The notes under the pieces: generated by a model | The model's input: the letters and a program-made list of their open reading frames with translations, nothing else | Databases searched by the model: none | Told to the model about the DNA's origin: nothing | Shown: positions 15,782-24,695 of the stretch, in pieces | Layout: each line of letters begins with the position of its first letter | Numbering within the stretch: the stretch's first letter is position 1 | Virus record (IMG/VR): IMGVR_UViG_3300044796_000245 | Coordinates: 1-43,391 of that record | From: a virus | Length of the DNA stretch: 43,391 bases | Strand: one strand, 5' to 3' | Program-made: the position numbers and the translations under genes

Positions 15782-18550
15782 ATGGCTGGCCCGTTCTACG
15801 ATCTGGTGCAGGAAACCACGCTCACGCAAGGCACCGGCCCGGTGCTGTGCACCGGCACCGCGCTGCCGGGGTTCGTGAATTGGTCTTCGGTGCCCAGCGG
15901 CAGCAGCGCCTATTATTACATCCGCTCCGGCGACGGCTATAGCTGGGAACTTGGCTTGGCACCGGTGACGGTGTCGGGCGGCAGCGCCAGCATCCCGCGC
16001 ACCGGCATCATCGCCAGCAGCAACGGCGGCGCGGCGATCGTGCTCACCGGCACCAGCACCATCCGCAGCGACGTGCCGGCGGCGTTCCTGAACGCGCTGC
16101 CCACCAGCGTGGCGGGCCGTGGCGGCGCGGTGGCGCTGGCCACCGGCGACATCGCGGGCCTCACCACCGCCTGTCTGGCCGCGCGGCCGGCGCCGTGGGC
16201 GGTGTGGAAGCCGTGGGGCAACGGACTGTCGATCAGCGCCAGCGGCTACGGCAGCACCTATGCCAAAGCCTCGCATACCTACATCTGGACGGCGGAATTC
16301 GAGGCGCTGCCGCTCGGCATTCAATTCGCCTTCGCCAATTCCACCGCATCGTGGACATGGACGGTGCAGCAGGGCGTGGTGGCCCCCAGCAGCCAGTATG
16401 GCGCGGGCGTCACCCCGGGCGTGACGCCGTACGATGAAAGCGGCGCGGCGGTGACGGCGCTGCAGCCGGTCACGTTCAACAACGCGGGCGCGGGCAGCAA
16501 CCCCTATCCCGGCATCGGCGCGTTCGCGGGCGGCAACCAGGGGCCGCTGGTGGTTTCGGTGATCGCGGCCACCACGGCCTCCGGCCAGGCGGTGCTGGCG
16601 CTGTCCAACGCGCAGGAACCGGACACCGAGGGCAGCCTGGGCAAGCGGCTGCTGCAAACCGGCATGTATGCCAGCGACAATCTGGGCAACATCACGCCTG
16701 GCACCAAAATCCAGAGCATTTCCGGCAATAACATCACCCTCACGGGCAATATCGCCGGAAACATCACCGCCGGACAGGTGATTTTCTTCGCCTGGGAACA
16801 GTTGACGCTGTCGGCCACGGTGCCCGCCTGCACCAACGCGCCGGAACATCAACTGATCTGGTCGGATTTCGTGCCGTTCCAGGGCTTCCGCCGGATCGAT
16901 GGGCCGATCCTGCCCGGCATGGCCGCCAGCGGCGCGAACGTGCCCGCCGGGGCCACCGTGCTGAGCGTGACGGCCAACAGCGTCACGCTGTCGGCCACGC
17001 CCTCGGCGCAGGTGGCGAGCCAAACCGCCGTCACGTTCGGTCAGGCCACCTTCGCCACGGCGGCGCTGGCCAGCGGCTATGTGCTCGCGGTGGCCAGCAC
17101 CGCCAATCTGCAGCAGGGGCAGGCCGTCAGCGGCCCGAACATCGCCGCCGGGGCCATCGTGTGGGAGGTGCTGGCCGCCAGCGGCAGCGTGCGCCTGAGC
17201 AAGCCCAGCAGCGCCGCCGTGGGCGACCTGATCACCTTCAGCGTCACCGCCACCACCAACGCGGGCAGCACCGGGGCGGTGCTGCCGTTCCCGTCCACCA
17301 CCGGCAAATTCCTGGTGACGGCGCGATTCAACGTGTCCGGCGGCACCAACATCAACGCGTGGGTGCCCGGCTATAACTGGGTCACCTCGGAGGCCGCGCT
17401 GGGTCTGCCGCTGTGGCAGTCCTACCAGGGCGGCAACGGCAACGACGGCGTCAATTTCCCCAGCACGCTCAGCAATTCCGCCGGCGGCGTGTCGCAGAAT
17501 TACGTGTGCCCGGTCTACGGCGCGCGGGTGCTGACGGCCTCGCGCGGCTGGGTGATCATGGAAGGCGGCGACAGCCATATCTGCGGCGACACCACCGGCA
17601 GCCTGAACGCCAATTTCGTCCGCCTCGCCGCCGCGCAGCTCAGCACGCCGCAGCGGCCTGTCAGCGTGTGGAACGCCGCCACCGGCGGCACGCTGCCCAG
17701 CACCTTCCTGCCGCAACTGTGGAACCCGGCGCAGGTGGTCAAACCCGCCGTGACGGTGCTGCAGGGCTACACCCACAACACCAACGACCAGCCGGACGGG
17801 CTGTATCTGTCGCAGGCGATGGCGGTGGCCGATGGCGTGTGGCGCGGCTGGCTGGGCAATTTCATCATCGTCGACGAATTGCCGCGCCAGTCGGCCGAGG
17901 TGGGGCTGGTGCAGACCGCCGCCGCCACCGTCAACAGCGCCAGTGTCACGCTGGCCGATTATCCGCAGGCGCTGTGGCTGAACGGCACCAATTCCTACCC
18001 GGTGCAATCGGTCAACAACGCCTCGGTGCCGCCGGGCACCACCGCCATCGGCAACTGGGGCAGCAATGCGCTGGCGCTGGGCGTGCCGCTCAGCATCCCC
18101 GCAGGCACCATCCTGGCGCTGGGGCGGCTGCTGGTGGCGTCCAGCACCACCAACAGCACCTCGGTCACCCTCACCGACGCGGCGGCGATCAGCGGCACTT
18201 ACAACGTGTCGGGCACCGGCATCGTCGCCGGCGACACCATCGCCATCACCGCCAACAGCACCGCCGCCACGCTCAGCAACGCGCGCTCGCTGGTGGGCGG
18301 CAGCTATCTGCAAATCGGCAACAGCGACAGCATGCTGACGGGCAGCGAGGCCGCCACCGGCATCTACAACCAGGGCTCCGGCTACAGTTCGGCGGTGCTG
18401 AAGGCGATGGACCTGCTGGCCGACGCCACCGGCACCTTCCTGCCCGCCAACAGCACCGACGGCATCCACGCCAACGATGTCGGCCACGCCGTGCTGGCGG
18501 CGGCCCTGATGCCGCTGCTGACCGGCATGGGCGTCGGCGCTGCGGCATGA
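15782..18550 (+). CDS. SGNH/GDSL esterase with fibre-type N-terminus and repeated beta modules
   Basis: AGGA nine bases before ATG 15782; 922 residues. Residues 1-105 (FYDLVQETTLTQGTGPV, then IPRTGIIASSNGGAAIV) match a domain common at the start of phage tail-fibre proteins. The GDS block is at residues 596-598 (Ser598 nucleophile) and the C-terminal Asp893-x-x-His896 (DGIH) completes the catalytic set; the esterase domain seems to span about 565-915 with an inserted beta stretch. Four or five beta modules with an SG-x-x-I-AG(T/A) pattern occur near residues 268-337, 374-419, 422-490, 718-780 and 786-846. Likely role: a virion-bound deacetylase or esterase acting on surface polysaccharide. 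Its place between connector and tail genes is unusual. Confidence 0.75.
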   Translation: MAGPFYDLVQETTLTQGTGPVLCTGTALPGFVNWSSVPSGSSAYYYIRSGDGYSWELGLAPVTVSGGSASIPRTGIIASSNGGAAIVLTGTSTIRSDVPAAFLNALPTSVAGRGGAVALATGDIAGLTTACLAARPAPWAVWKPWGNGLSISASGYGSTYAKASHTYIWTAEFEALPLGIQFAFANSTASWTWTVQQGVVAPSSQYGAGVTPGVTPYDESGAAVTALQPVTFNNAGAGSNPYPGIGAFAGGNQGPLVVSVIAATTASGQAVLALSNAQEPDTEGSLGKRLLQTGMYASDNLGNITPGTKIQSISGNNITLTGNIAGNITAGQVIFFAWEQLTLSATVPACTNAPEHQLIWSDFVPFQGFRRIDGPILPGMAASGANVPAGATVLSVTANSVTLSATPSAQVASQTAVTFGQATFATAALASGYVLAVASTANLQQGQAVSGPNIAAGAIVWEVLAASGSVRLSKPSSAAVGDLITFSVTATTNAGSTGAVLPFPSTTGKFLVTARFNVSGGTNINAWVPGYNWVTSEAALGLPLWQSYQGGNGNDGVNFPSTLSNSAGGVSQNYVCPVYGARVLTASRGWVIMEGGDSHICGDTTGSLNANFVRLAAAQLSTPQRPVSVWNAATGGTLPSTFLPQLWNPAQVVKPAVTVLQGYTHNTNDQPDGLYLSQAMAVADGVWRGWLGNFIIVDELPRQSAEVGLVQTAAATVNSASVTLADYPQALWLNGTNSYPVQSVNNASVPPGTTAIGNWGSNALALGVPLSIPAGTILALGRLLVASSTTNSTSVTLTDAAAISGTYNVSGTGIVAGDTIAITANSTAATLSNARSLVGGSYLQIGNSDSMLTGSEAATGIYNQGSGYSSAVLKAMDLLADATGTFLPANSTDGIHANDVGHAVLAAALMPLLTGMGVGAAA

Positions 18551-19158
18551 TCGGCTTCGCCCCCGTCAGCGGCGCCGCGGTCTCCGATGCCGCCGCCGCG
18601 CCCGTTGGCCTGCCCGCCCAAGACCAAACCGCCAAGCTGCGCGAGGGCGCGGTGGCCTCGCTGCTGGCCTATGGCGTGTGGGCGGCGGGCAAGGCGGTGC
18701 CGGTGGAGTCCGAGCGGGTGGACCCGGTGCAGAGCCTGGATATGCCGCGCATCATCGTGTTCGCCGACGATAGTGGCGAGTCGGCCAGCAAGGGCGGCAC
18801 CGCGCCGGCGTTCGATGTCACCGCCACGCTGGTGGTGCAGATGCTGGCCGAGCGGGCGCTGCGCGCCGACGCGGTGGCCGATCTGGATGCCATGATCGCC
18901 CAGGTGAAGGACTGCCTGTTCAGCGATCCGGCGTGGCTGGCGCTGTCGGCCAACGTCGCCAGCGTGCGCACCACGCGCAGCCTGAAATACCGCGACGCCG
19001 TGGTGCTGGGCGACGCGCGGATGCAAATCGACTGCACGTGGAAAGAAATCTATTTGCCGCGCAGCACCAATCAGCGGTTGCGGCTGGTCAGCATGGCCAG
19101 CACGCCGCCGCTCGGCACCCAAACACTGAACCTGTCCGCTCCCGTTTCCACCACATAA
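18547..19158 (+). CDS. Tail terminator or completion protein
   Basis: ATG 18547 overlaps the esterase stop; 203 residues. The first 15 residues (MIGFAPVSGAAVSDAA) are a short tag seen in several phage tail-region proteins. The body (EGAVASLLAYGVWAAG, then FDVTATLVVQMLAERALRAD) resembles Mu-type gp37/gpU-like tail terminators, which stop tube growth and bind the head connector. It lies directly before the sheath gene, as expected. Confidence 0.65.
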   Translation: MIGFAPVSGAAVSDAAAAPVGLPAQDQTAKLREGAVASLLAYGVWAAGKAVPVESERVDPVQSLDMPRIIVFADDSGESASKGGTAPAFDVTATLVVQMLAERALRADAVADLDAMIAQVKDCLFSDPAWLALSANVASVRTTRSLKYRDAVVLGDARMQIDCTWKEIYLPRSTNQRLRLVSMASTPPLGTQTLNLSAPVSTT

Positions 19159-19170
19159 GGCGCGCCCGAA

Positions 19171-20721
19171 ATGTCCGGCAATATTGCCTTTAACTACATT
19201 CCGCCGAATGTCCGCGTGCCGCTGTTCTACGCGGAATTCGACAATACGCAGGCGGGCGTCTCCCAGCCGGTGCAGCGCGCGCTGATCATCGGGCAGGCCA
19301 CCGCCACGGTGCCCAGCACGCCGGTGCCGACCTATATTCCCTCCGTCGCCTGGGCGCAAAACGCCTACGGCGCGGGCTCGCAGATCGCCAACGAAATCGC
19401 CGCCTACCGCGCCAACGATACGGTGGGCGAAATCTGGGCGCTGGCGCTGCCGGATGCCGGCGGCAGCACGGCGGCCACCGGCACCATCGTGGTGGGCGGC
19501 CCGGCGACGGCCAATGGCACGCTGTTTTTGTATATCGGCGGCGGCCCCACCAACAGCGGGGCTGCAAATGCGCTGGTGCAGGTCGGCGTCACCTCCGGCC
19601 AGGCCAGCACCGCCATCGCCACCGCCATCGCGGCCGCCATCAACGCGCAATACGGCCTGCCGGTGTCGGCCAGCGTGTCCACCAGCACCGTCACGCTGAC
19701 GGCGTTGAACAAGGGCACGCTGGGCAACGACATCCCGATCGGGCTGAACTATCTCGGCGCGCGCGGCGGGCAATCCACCCCGGCCGGCGTGACCATCACC
19801 ATCACCCAGATGGCGTCCGGCGCGACGGACCCGAGCCTCGCCAGCATCGCCACCTGGGTGGGCGCCGCCGGGTTCGACTTCATCCTCAACCCGTACAGCA
19901 ACGCCACGGCACTGGGCTACACCAGCGCGCTGCTCAGCGACGCCACCGGCCGCTGGAGCTACGCGGCGCAGGTGTATGGCCATTGCTTCAGCGCCAAGCG
20001 CGACACCGTGGCGAACCTGCAGACGCTGGGCGGCACGTTGAACGATCAGCATCTGACCGTGCTCGGCGTGAACAGCAATTCGTTCACCAGCGCGTGGGTG
20101 TGGGCGGCGGCGTTCCTCGGCGCGATCGCGCCCAGCATCAAAATCCAGCCCAACCGGCCGCTGCAAACGCTCACCATCGCGGGCGTGCTGCCGGAGCAGG
20201 TGGGCTTCGATATAGGCTTCGCCAATCAGCAGGCGCTGCTCAGCGTGGGCATCGCGCTGGCCCGGCGTGGTCCGGCGGGCGGCACCGAGGTGGTGCGCGC
20301 GGTCACCACGTACCAGACGAACAAGTATGGCGCGCCGGATCAGAGCTATCTGGACACCGAGACGCTGTTCCTGTGCATGGCCGTCATCCGCGCCCTGCGC
20401 GCCGCCATCACCCAGCAATTGCCGCGCGCGCTGCTGGCCAGCAACGGCACCGCCCTGGCCGCCACGCCGGCGGGCTCCAGCCCGGTGATCGTGACGCCGA
20501 ACATCATCAAGGGGCTGCTGATCGCGCAGTATCAGTTGCTGCAAGCGCAGAACCTGGTGCAGCGCAGCGACCTGTTCGCCGCCGGGCTGCTGGTGCAGCT
20601 CGACGCGGTCGACCCGAGCCGCATCGATGTGCTGTTCGACCCGTACTACGTGAACGGCCTGCGCGTGTTCGCCGTGCTCACGCAATTCCACCTCCAGGCC
20701 GCCGCCGGCGTCGCGGCATAA
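19171..20721 (+). CDS. Contractile tail sheath protein (Mu gpL family)
   Basis: A 516-residue sheath protein. NIAFNYIPPNVRVPLFYAEF at the start, ALIIGQ, the DDTVGEIW-like region, and the conserved QTNKYGAPDQSYLDTETLF near residues 380-400 mark the Mu gpL family. A beta insertion lies near residues 105-215. Its presence makes this a myovirus. Contraction drives the tube through the cell envelope. Confidence 0.95.
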   Translation: MSGNIAFNYIPPNVRVPLFYAEFDNTQAGVSQPVQRALIIGQATATVPSTPVPTYIPSVAWAQNAYGAGSQIANEIAAYRANDTVGEIWALALPDAGGSTAATGTIVVGGPATANGTLFLYIGGGPTNSGAANALVQVGVTSGQASTAIATAIAAAINAQYGLPVSASVSTSTVTLTALNKGTLGNDIPIGLNYLGARGGQSTPAGVTITITQMASGATDPSLASIATWVGAAGFDFILNPYSNATALGYTSALLSDATGRWSYAAQVYGHCFSAKRDTVANLQTLGGTLNDQHLTVLGVNSNSFTSAWVWAAAFLGAIAPSIKIQPNRPLQTLTIAGVLPEQVGFDIGFANQQALLSVGIALARRGPAGGTEVVRAVTTYQTNKYGAPDQSYLDTETLFLCMAVIRALRAAITQQLPRALLASNGTALAATPAGSSPVIVTPNIIKGLLIAQYQLLQAQNLVQRSDLFAAGLLVQLDAVDPSRIDVLFDPYYVNGLRVFAVLTQFHLQAAAGVAA

Positions 20722-20733
20722 GGATTTCGGCAG

Positions 20734-21108
20734 ATGGCAATGATCGAACGCGGTGGCGTCGCCAGCATCTTCATCGGCGGCGCCACCTACGAAGTCAGCG
20801 CGGAAATCACCATCAAGGTGGGCGGCATCACTCGCGCCCCGGTGATGAAATCCGACGGCATGGCGGGCTACACCACCAAATGGGAACAGCCGGAGGTGGA
20901 ATTCGAGGGCATCGACGGCCCCACCGTCTCGGTGGCCGGGCTGAAGGGTCTGGTGTCCACCACCATGCAAGTGGCGCTGAACAACGGCAAAAGCTACCTG
21001 ATCGCCGACGCCACGCAGATCGAAGACCCCAGCATCAAGGTGCATGAAGGCAAGATCAGCGGCCTGAAATTCACCGGCAGCTATTGCACCGAGGTGCTCG
21101 CGTCGTGA
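20734..21108 (+). CDS. Tail tube protein (Mu gpM family)
   Basis: AAGGA precedes ATG 20734; 124 residues, as in Mu gpM (118). The start (GGVASIFIGGATYEVSAEIT) and the end (HEGKISGLKFTGSYCTEVLA) are typical of Mu-like tube proteins. It polymerises inside the sheath. The stop overlaps the chaperone GTG. Confidence 0.92.
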   Translation: MAMIERGGVASIFIGGATYEVSAEITIKVGGITRAPVMKSDGMAGYTTKWEQPEVEFEGIDGPTVSVAGLKGLVSTTMQVALNNGKSYLIADATQIEDPSIKVHEGKISGLKFTGSYCTEVLAS

Positions 21109-21407
21109 CCGATAGCATCAACGGGACTGTGGTGAAGCTGTCCAAGCCGGTGCAGGCGCTGACGGAGCGGATCGGCAGCGTCACGTTGCGCGAGCCCACC
21201 GGCGGCGATCTGACCGAGGCCGGCTACCCCACCAAATTCGACGACAAGGGCAAAACCGAAATCGACGCGCGGGCGATGACGAAACTCATCGCCCGGCTGG
21301 CGGGCGTGCCGGAAACCACGGTGCGCGACATGGCAGCGCGGGACTGGAACACGTGCGCCCTCACGGTCGCCGGTTTTTTGGGCACTGGGGCGGCAGCCAG
21401 CGACTGA
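21105..21407 (+). CDS. Tail assembly chaperone (Mu gp41-type)
   Basis: GTG 21105 (GTGA overlap with the tube gene) gives 100 residues. TLREPTGGDLTEAGYP, then KLIARLAGVPETTVRDMAARDW, are typical of the phage tail assembly chaperone family represented by Mu gp41. The zero-frame product ends at 21407. A slippery heptamer 27 bases before the stop lets a fraction of ribosomes continue in the -1 frame to 21535. Such pairs coat the tape measure before tube assembly. Confidence 0.9.
   Translation: MTDSINGTVVKLSKPVQALTERIGSVTLREPTGGDLTEAGYPTKFDDKGKTEIDARAMTKLIARLAGVPETTVRDMAARDWNTCALTVAGFLGTGAAASD
21374..21380 (+). promoter_or_regulatory. -1 ribosomal frameshift site (T TTT TTG)
   Basis: The zero frame reads GGT TTT TTG, so TTTTTTG has the X XXY YYZ form. 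Slipping back one base continues as GGG CAC TGG and then 48 more codons to 21535. The position near the end of the first chaperone gene is that of the conserved tail-chaperone frameshift of dsDNA phages. Confidence 0.85.
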
Positions 21408-21535
21408 TGGACCGCTATTTCGATGCCGCGCGCTTCTGGCGCGACATCGGCCACGTGATGACGCTCAGCCCGGCGCAATTGCGGCAATACCTCGCCCAAG
21501 CAGAACGCCTGCATAAATTGGAGCATCGCGACTAA
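21374..21535 (+). CDS. -1 frame extension of the tail assembly chaperone
   Basis: After the slip at 21374-21380 the protein gains about 51 residues (GHWGGSQRLMDRYFDAARFW, then IGHVMTLSPAQLRQYLAQAE). The fusion of about 143 residues would be the minor, tape-measure-binding form. Independent initiation at ATG 21407, which overlaps the zero-frame stop as TGATG, would give 42 residues. The slippery site makes the fusion more likely. It ends on the first base of the tape measure start. Confidence 0.82.
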   Translation, partial: FFGHWGGSQRLMDRYFDAARFWRDIGHVMTLSPAQLRQYLAQAERLHKLEHRD

Positions 21536-23292
21536 TGGCGGACGGCCACCAAGTATTCGACGCCACAATCAAAGCCGTCGATGAAGCTTCGGGGCCGATC
21601 GGCAAGGTGATGGCCAGCGCCGGGCTGCTCGGCCGCATGGCGCAGGCGATCGGCGCGCACGCCAAGGGCATGGGCCACGCCATGGAGGCCGCGTTCGGCG
21701 AGGCCGAGCATGGCGGCCACAAGGCCGAGCATGCGGCGCACGGGGCGGGCGAGGCGATCAAGAAGGCGGGCCATTCCGCCGAGCACGCCGGCCACCAGAT
21801 CGAACACGCCGCCCACCCGCGCGTGTGGCTGGCGCTGGCGGCGCACGCGCATCTGTTCCGCGGCCATCTCGGCGCCATCAGCGCCAGCGTCGGCGAAATC
21901 GGCCATGGCGTGACCGAGTTTCTGCCGGCGCTGGCGGGCCTCGGCGCCGGGGCCGGGCTGGTGGGCCTGTTCGAGATGGTGGAGAAGGTGAGCGACTCCT
22001 TCTCGGAAATGAACAAGGCCGCCATCAGCGCGGGCCTCACCGGCAAGGAATTCGCGCAACTGTCCTTCGCCGCGAAAATGACCGACGTATCCGTCGAGTC
22101 GATGGGCGCCAGCATGTTCAAACTGAACCGGGTGATCGGCGACTCCGCCGCCGGGAAGAACAAGAACGCGCTGGCGCTGTTCGAGCATCTGGGCATCGAG
22201 CTGCGCGACGCCAACGGCCACATGGTGAGCGCGGCGCAGGTGATGCCGGAACTGGCGGAGGCGTTCAGCAAAACCAGCGACCCGGCGATGCGCGCCCGCA
22301 TGGCGGTGGCGCTGTTCGGCAAGGCAGGCGCGGAAATGCTGCCCATCCTGATGGCGGGCAAAGAAGAACTTCAAGAATTCGCTAAGCAAAGCGACGAATT
22401 ACGCTATCCATTTACCGAAGATGACAAGAAAAACCTTGAAGGCTACCACCGCAGCATGCTGGCGCTCGGCGTCGCGGTGTCGGGCTTCGCCAACGAAATC
22501 GGCGCGAAACTGGCCCCGGTGCTGCGGCCGATCATCGACATGGCCACCGAATGGGTCGCGAAAAACCGCGACTGGATCGCCACCGGCATTACCGTGAAGG
22601 TTCAGCAATTGGCCGAGTGGCTCGGCAAAATCCCGTTCCGCGAGGTGCTGGAGGCCGCCAGCGACTGGGTGCGCGAGATGGTGACGATGGGCCAGCATCT
22701 GGGCGGCATCGGCACCGTGATCGGCGCGGTCACGCTGGCGCTGGGCAGCCCGCTGCTGTCGGGCGTGGCGGCCGCGATCGGCATCTTCGCCACCTTCGGC
22801 CGCGCGCTGGTGCAGTTGTCGGCGCTGATGTGGGCGAACCCGATCCTGGCCGTGGTGGGCGTGCTCGGCATCGCCGCGTACGAGTTGTATCAGCACTGGG
22901 ACGCGGTGAAGGCGTTCTTTATCGATCTGTGGGCGGGCGTGAAGGCCAGCTTCGCCGACGCCTGGGCCTATATTCAGCCCATCGTGCAGCGCATTCAGGA
23001 CGCCGCCGGGTTCGTGCAAAACGGGTGGCTGGGCCGCCAGTTGGGCATCGACGGCGGCGGGGCGGGGGCGATGCCCGCGCCGTCCGGAGGCGGGCCGCTG
23101 CCGTCGCTGTACGGGCCGTCCGGCAGCGTTTCCGCCCCGGCGGGCGGCGGGGGCACCGGGCTGGTGCGCACGGAAATCACCATCAACGGCCTGCCGCCCG
23201 GCAGCACGGTGCGCAGCGCGGCCGCCGGCATCGCGCAACGGCCGGATGTGGACGTGGGTTACTCGCAAGCCGGTCTGGCGGCGGCCTACTGA
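21535..23292 (+). CDS. Tail tape measure protein
   Basis: A 585-residue protein whose length sets tail length; by comparison with others this predicts a fairly short tail of roughly 85-95 nm. Residues about 52-112 are His/Ala-rich (EHGGHKAEHAAHG, then GHSAEHAGHQIEHAAH), unusual for the family. Hydrophobic segments lie near residues 130-150 and 405-450 and could enter the host membrane. The C-terminal Gly/Pro region (500-545) ends in a conserved-looking EITINGLPPGSTV. A short AT-rich patch at 22361-22440 uses codons unlike the rest. The gene overlaps its neighbours by one base. Confidence 0.9.
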   Translation: MADGHQVFDATIKAVDEASGPIGKVMASAGLLGRMAQAIGAHAKGMGHAMEAAFGEAEHGGHKAEHAAHGAGEAIKKAGHSAEHAGHQIEHAAHPRVWLALAAHAHLFRGHLGAISASVGEIGHGVTEFLPALAGLGAGAGLVGLFEMVEKVSDSFSEMNKAAISAGLTGKEFAQLSFAAKMTDVSVESMGASMFKLNRVIGDSAAGKNKNALALFEHLGIELRDANGHMVSAAQVMPELAEAFSKTSDPAMRARMAVALFGKAGAEMLPILMAGKEELQEFAKQSDELRYPFTEDDKKNLEGYHRSMLALGVAVSGFANEIGAKLAPVLRPIIDMATEWVAKNRDWIATGITVKVQQLAEWLGKIPFREVLEAASDWVREMVTMGQHLGGIGTVIGAVTLALGSPLLSGVAAAIGIFATFGRALVQLSALMWANPILAVVGVLGIAAYELYQHWDAVKAFFIDLWAGVKASFADAWAYIQPIVQRIQDAAGFVQNGWLGRQLGIDGGGAGAMPAPSGGGPLPSLYGPSGSVSAPAGGGGTGLVRTEITINGLPPGSTVRSAAAGIAQRPDVDVGYSQAGLAAAY

Positions 23293-24695
23293 TGTCGGGC
23301 GCGGTCGCCACCGTCGGCAATGTGCTCGGCGCGCTGCAATCGCTGCTCGGCAGCCGCGCGCAACTGCGCCCGGCCTCGTTCCGCGGCGTGCCGTTCGTGG
23401 TGAACACCGCCGGCGGCACCGGCGGGCGGCGGCTGATCACGCATGAATTCCCGCTGCGCGACGCGCCCTATACCGAAGACCTCGGGGCCCTGCCGCGCCA
23501 CTTCAAACTGTCGGCCTTCGTGGTGGACAGCGCCGACGGCGCCGTGAATTACATTGATGCGCGCGACGCGCTGATCGCCGCCTGCGAGACCAACGGCGCC
23601 GCCATCCTGGTGCACCCCACCATCGGCGAGGTGTCGGTGCGCGCGGGCGTGCTGAGTTGGTCGGAACGGCTCATCGACCGCTGGGGCTACTGCGAATTTC
23701 AACTGGAATTCGTGGTGGACGGCCCGCAGCCGTCGCCGCTGTTCAGCGCCGACACGCAATCGGCGCTGCTGTCCGGCCTCGCCAGCCTGCTGCCGATTAT
23801 CACCGCCGCCTACACCGTGGTGGCCACCGCCGTCACCTCACCGGCGCTGTTGCTGGGGCAGGCGGTGTCGGCAATGACGGGCCTGCCGCCCGCCACCGTG
23901 TTCGGGCTCGGCAACGCCATTCTGGCCTGCAGCGCCACGCCCGCCAATTCGCCCGCCACCGCGCTCGCGGTGCAAACCGCCACGCTTGGCATGGCCACCA
24001 ACGTGATCGCCGCCAGCGAGGCCAGCGCCGCCGCCACCGATGCCGTCACCGGCGACCCGTTCACCGCCCCGGCCTCCGGCGACCCGAGCGGCGGGCTGGC
24101 GGGCCTCGCGGGTTTCGGCGGCGGGCTGGCCGCGATCGGCACCGGCACGCCCGTGGGCGCGGCGCAGGCCGCCACCCAGGCCAGCGTGCTGGCGCTGGTG
24201 CAAGGCAGCGCCACGGCGGCGCTGATCGGCGTGTATGCCGCGATCAACTGGCCGTACGCCAGTGCGGCCACCGCCGCCCGCGCGCAGGTGCTGGCGCTGG
24301 TGGATGCGCAACTGGCCGCCGCCGCCGCGTCGGGCGCCGATTCGCTGTATCAGGCGTGGCAGGGCTTGCAGCAGCTCGCCATGGCCGACCTGATCGGCCG
24401 CGCGCAATCGCTGCCGCAACTGGCGAGCTACGTGGCCCCGGACACGCTGCCCAGCCTCGCGCTGGCCCAGCGGCTGTATGCCGACCCGACGCAGGCTGGC
24501 ACGCTGGAGGCGCTGAACGACACGCCGCAGCCGCTGTTCATGCCCGCGAGCGGCCTCGCGCTCACCGGCAACACCGCGTTCCCCGCCGCCACCGCGCCCG
24601 GCGCCGCCGCCAGCTTCGCCCTGTTCGCCGCCAACGTGCTGACCGCCAACGGCGCGCCCATCACCGCCGCCGGGCTGCTGCTGGAACTGGCATGA
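23292..24695 (+). CDS. DNA circularisation/tail protein (Mu gpN-like)
   Basis: ATG 23292 overlaps the previous stop (TGATG); 467 residues, matching Mu gpN (491). Residues about 20-115 (LRPASFRGVPFVVNTAGG, then LITHEFPLRDAPYTEDLG) match the DNA_circ_N domain. Despite the family name it works as a distal tail or baseplate protein in Mu-like tails. The rest is Ala-rich and helical. Confidence 0.9.
   Translation: MSGAVATVGNVLGALQSLLGSRAQLRPASFRGVPFVVNTAGGTGGRRLITHEFPLRDAPYTEDLGALPRHFKLSAFVVDSADGAVNYIDARDALIAACETNGAAILVHPTIGEVSVRAGVLSWSERLIDRWGYCEFQLEFVVDGPQPSPLFSADTQSALLSGLASLLPIITAAYTVVATAVTSPALLLGQAVSAMTGLPPATVFGLGNAILACSATPANSPATALAVQTATLGMATNVIAASEASAAATDAVTGDPFTAPASGDPSGGLAGLAGFGGGLAAIGTGTPVGAAQAATQASVLALVQGSATAALIGVYAAINWPYASAATAARAQVLALVDAQLAAAAASGADSLYQAWQGLQQLAMADLIGRAQSLPQLASYVAPDTLPSLALAQRLYADPTQAGTLEALNDTPQPLFMPASGLALTGNTAFPAATAPGAAASFALFAANVLTANGAPITAAGLLLELA

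Noticed and set aside
15767-18487. Very long antisense open frame of about 900 codons opposite the esterase gene
   Set aside because: In DNA this GC-rich, the antisense of a real gene often stays open. The frame lacks recognisable domains, is full of Arg/His/Ala/Gly runs and has no ribosome site.
18382-21045. Antisense open frame of 887 codons across the tail terminator, sheath and tube genes
   Set aside because: It spans several well-identified plus-strand genes, has shadow-type composition and no family features.
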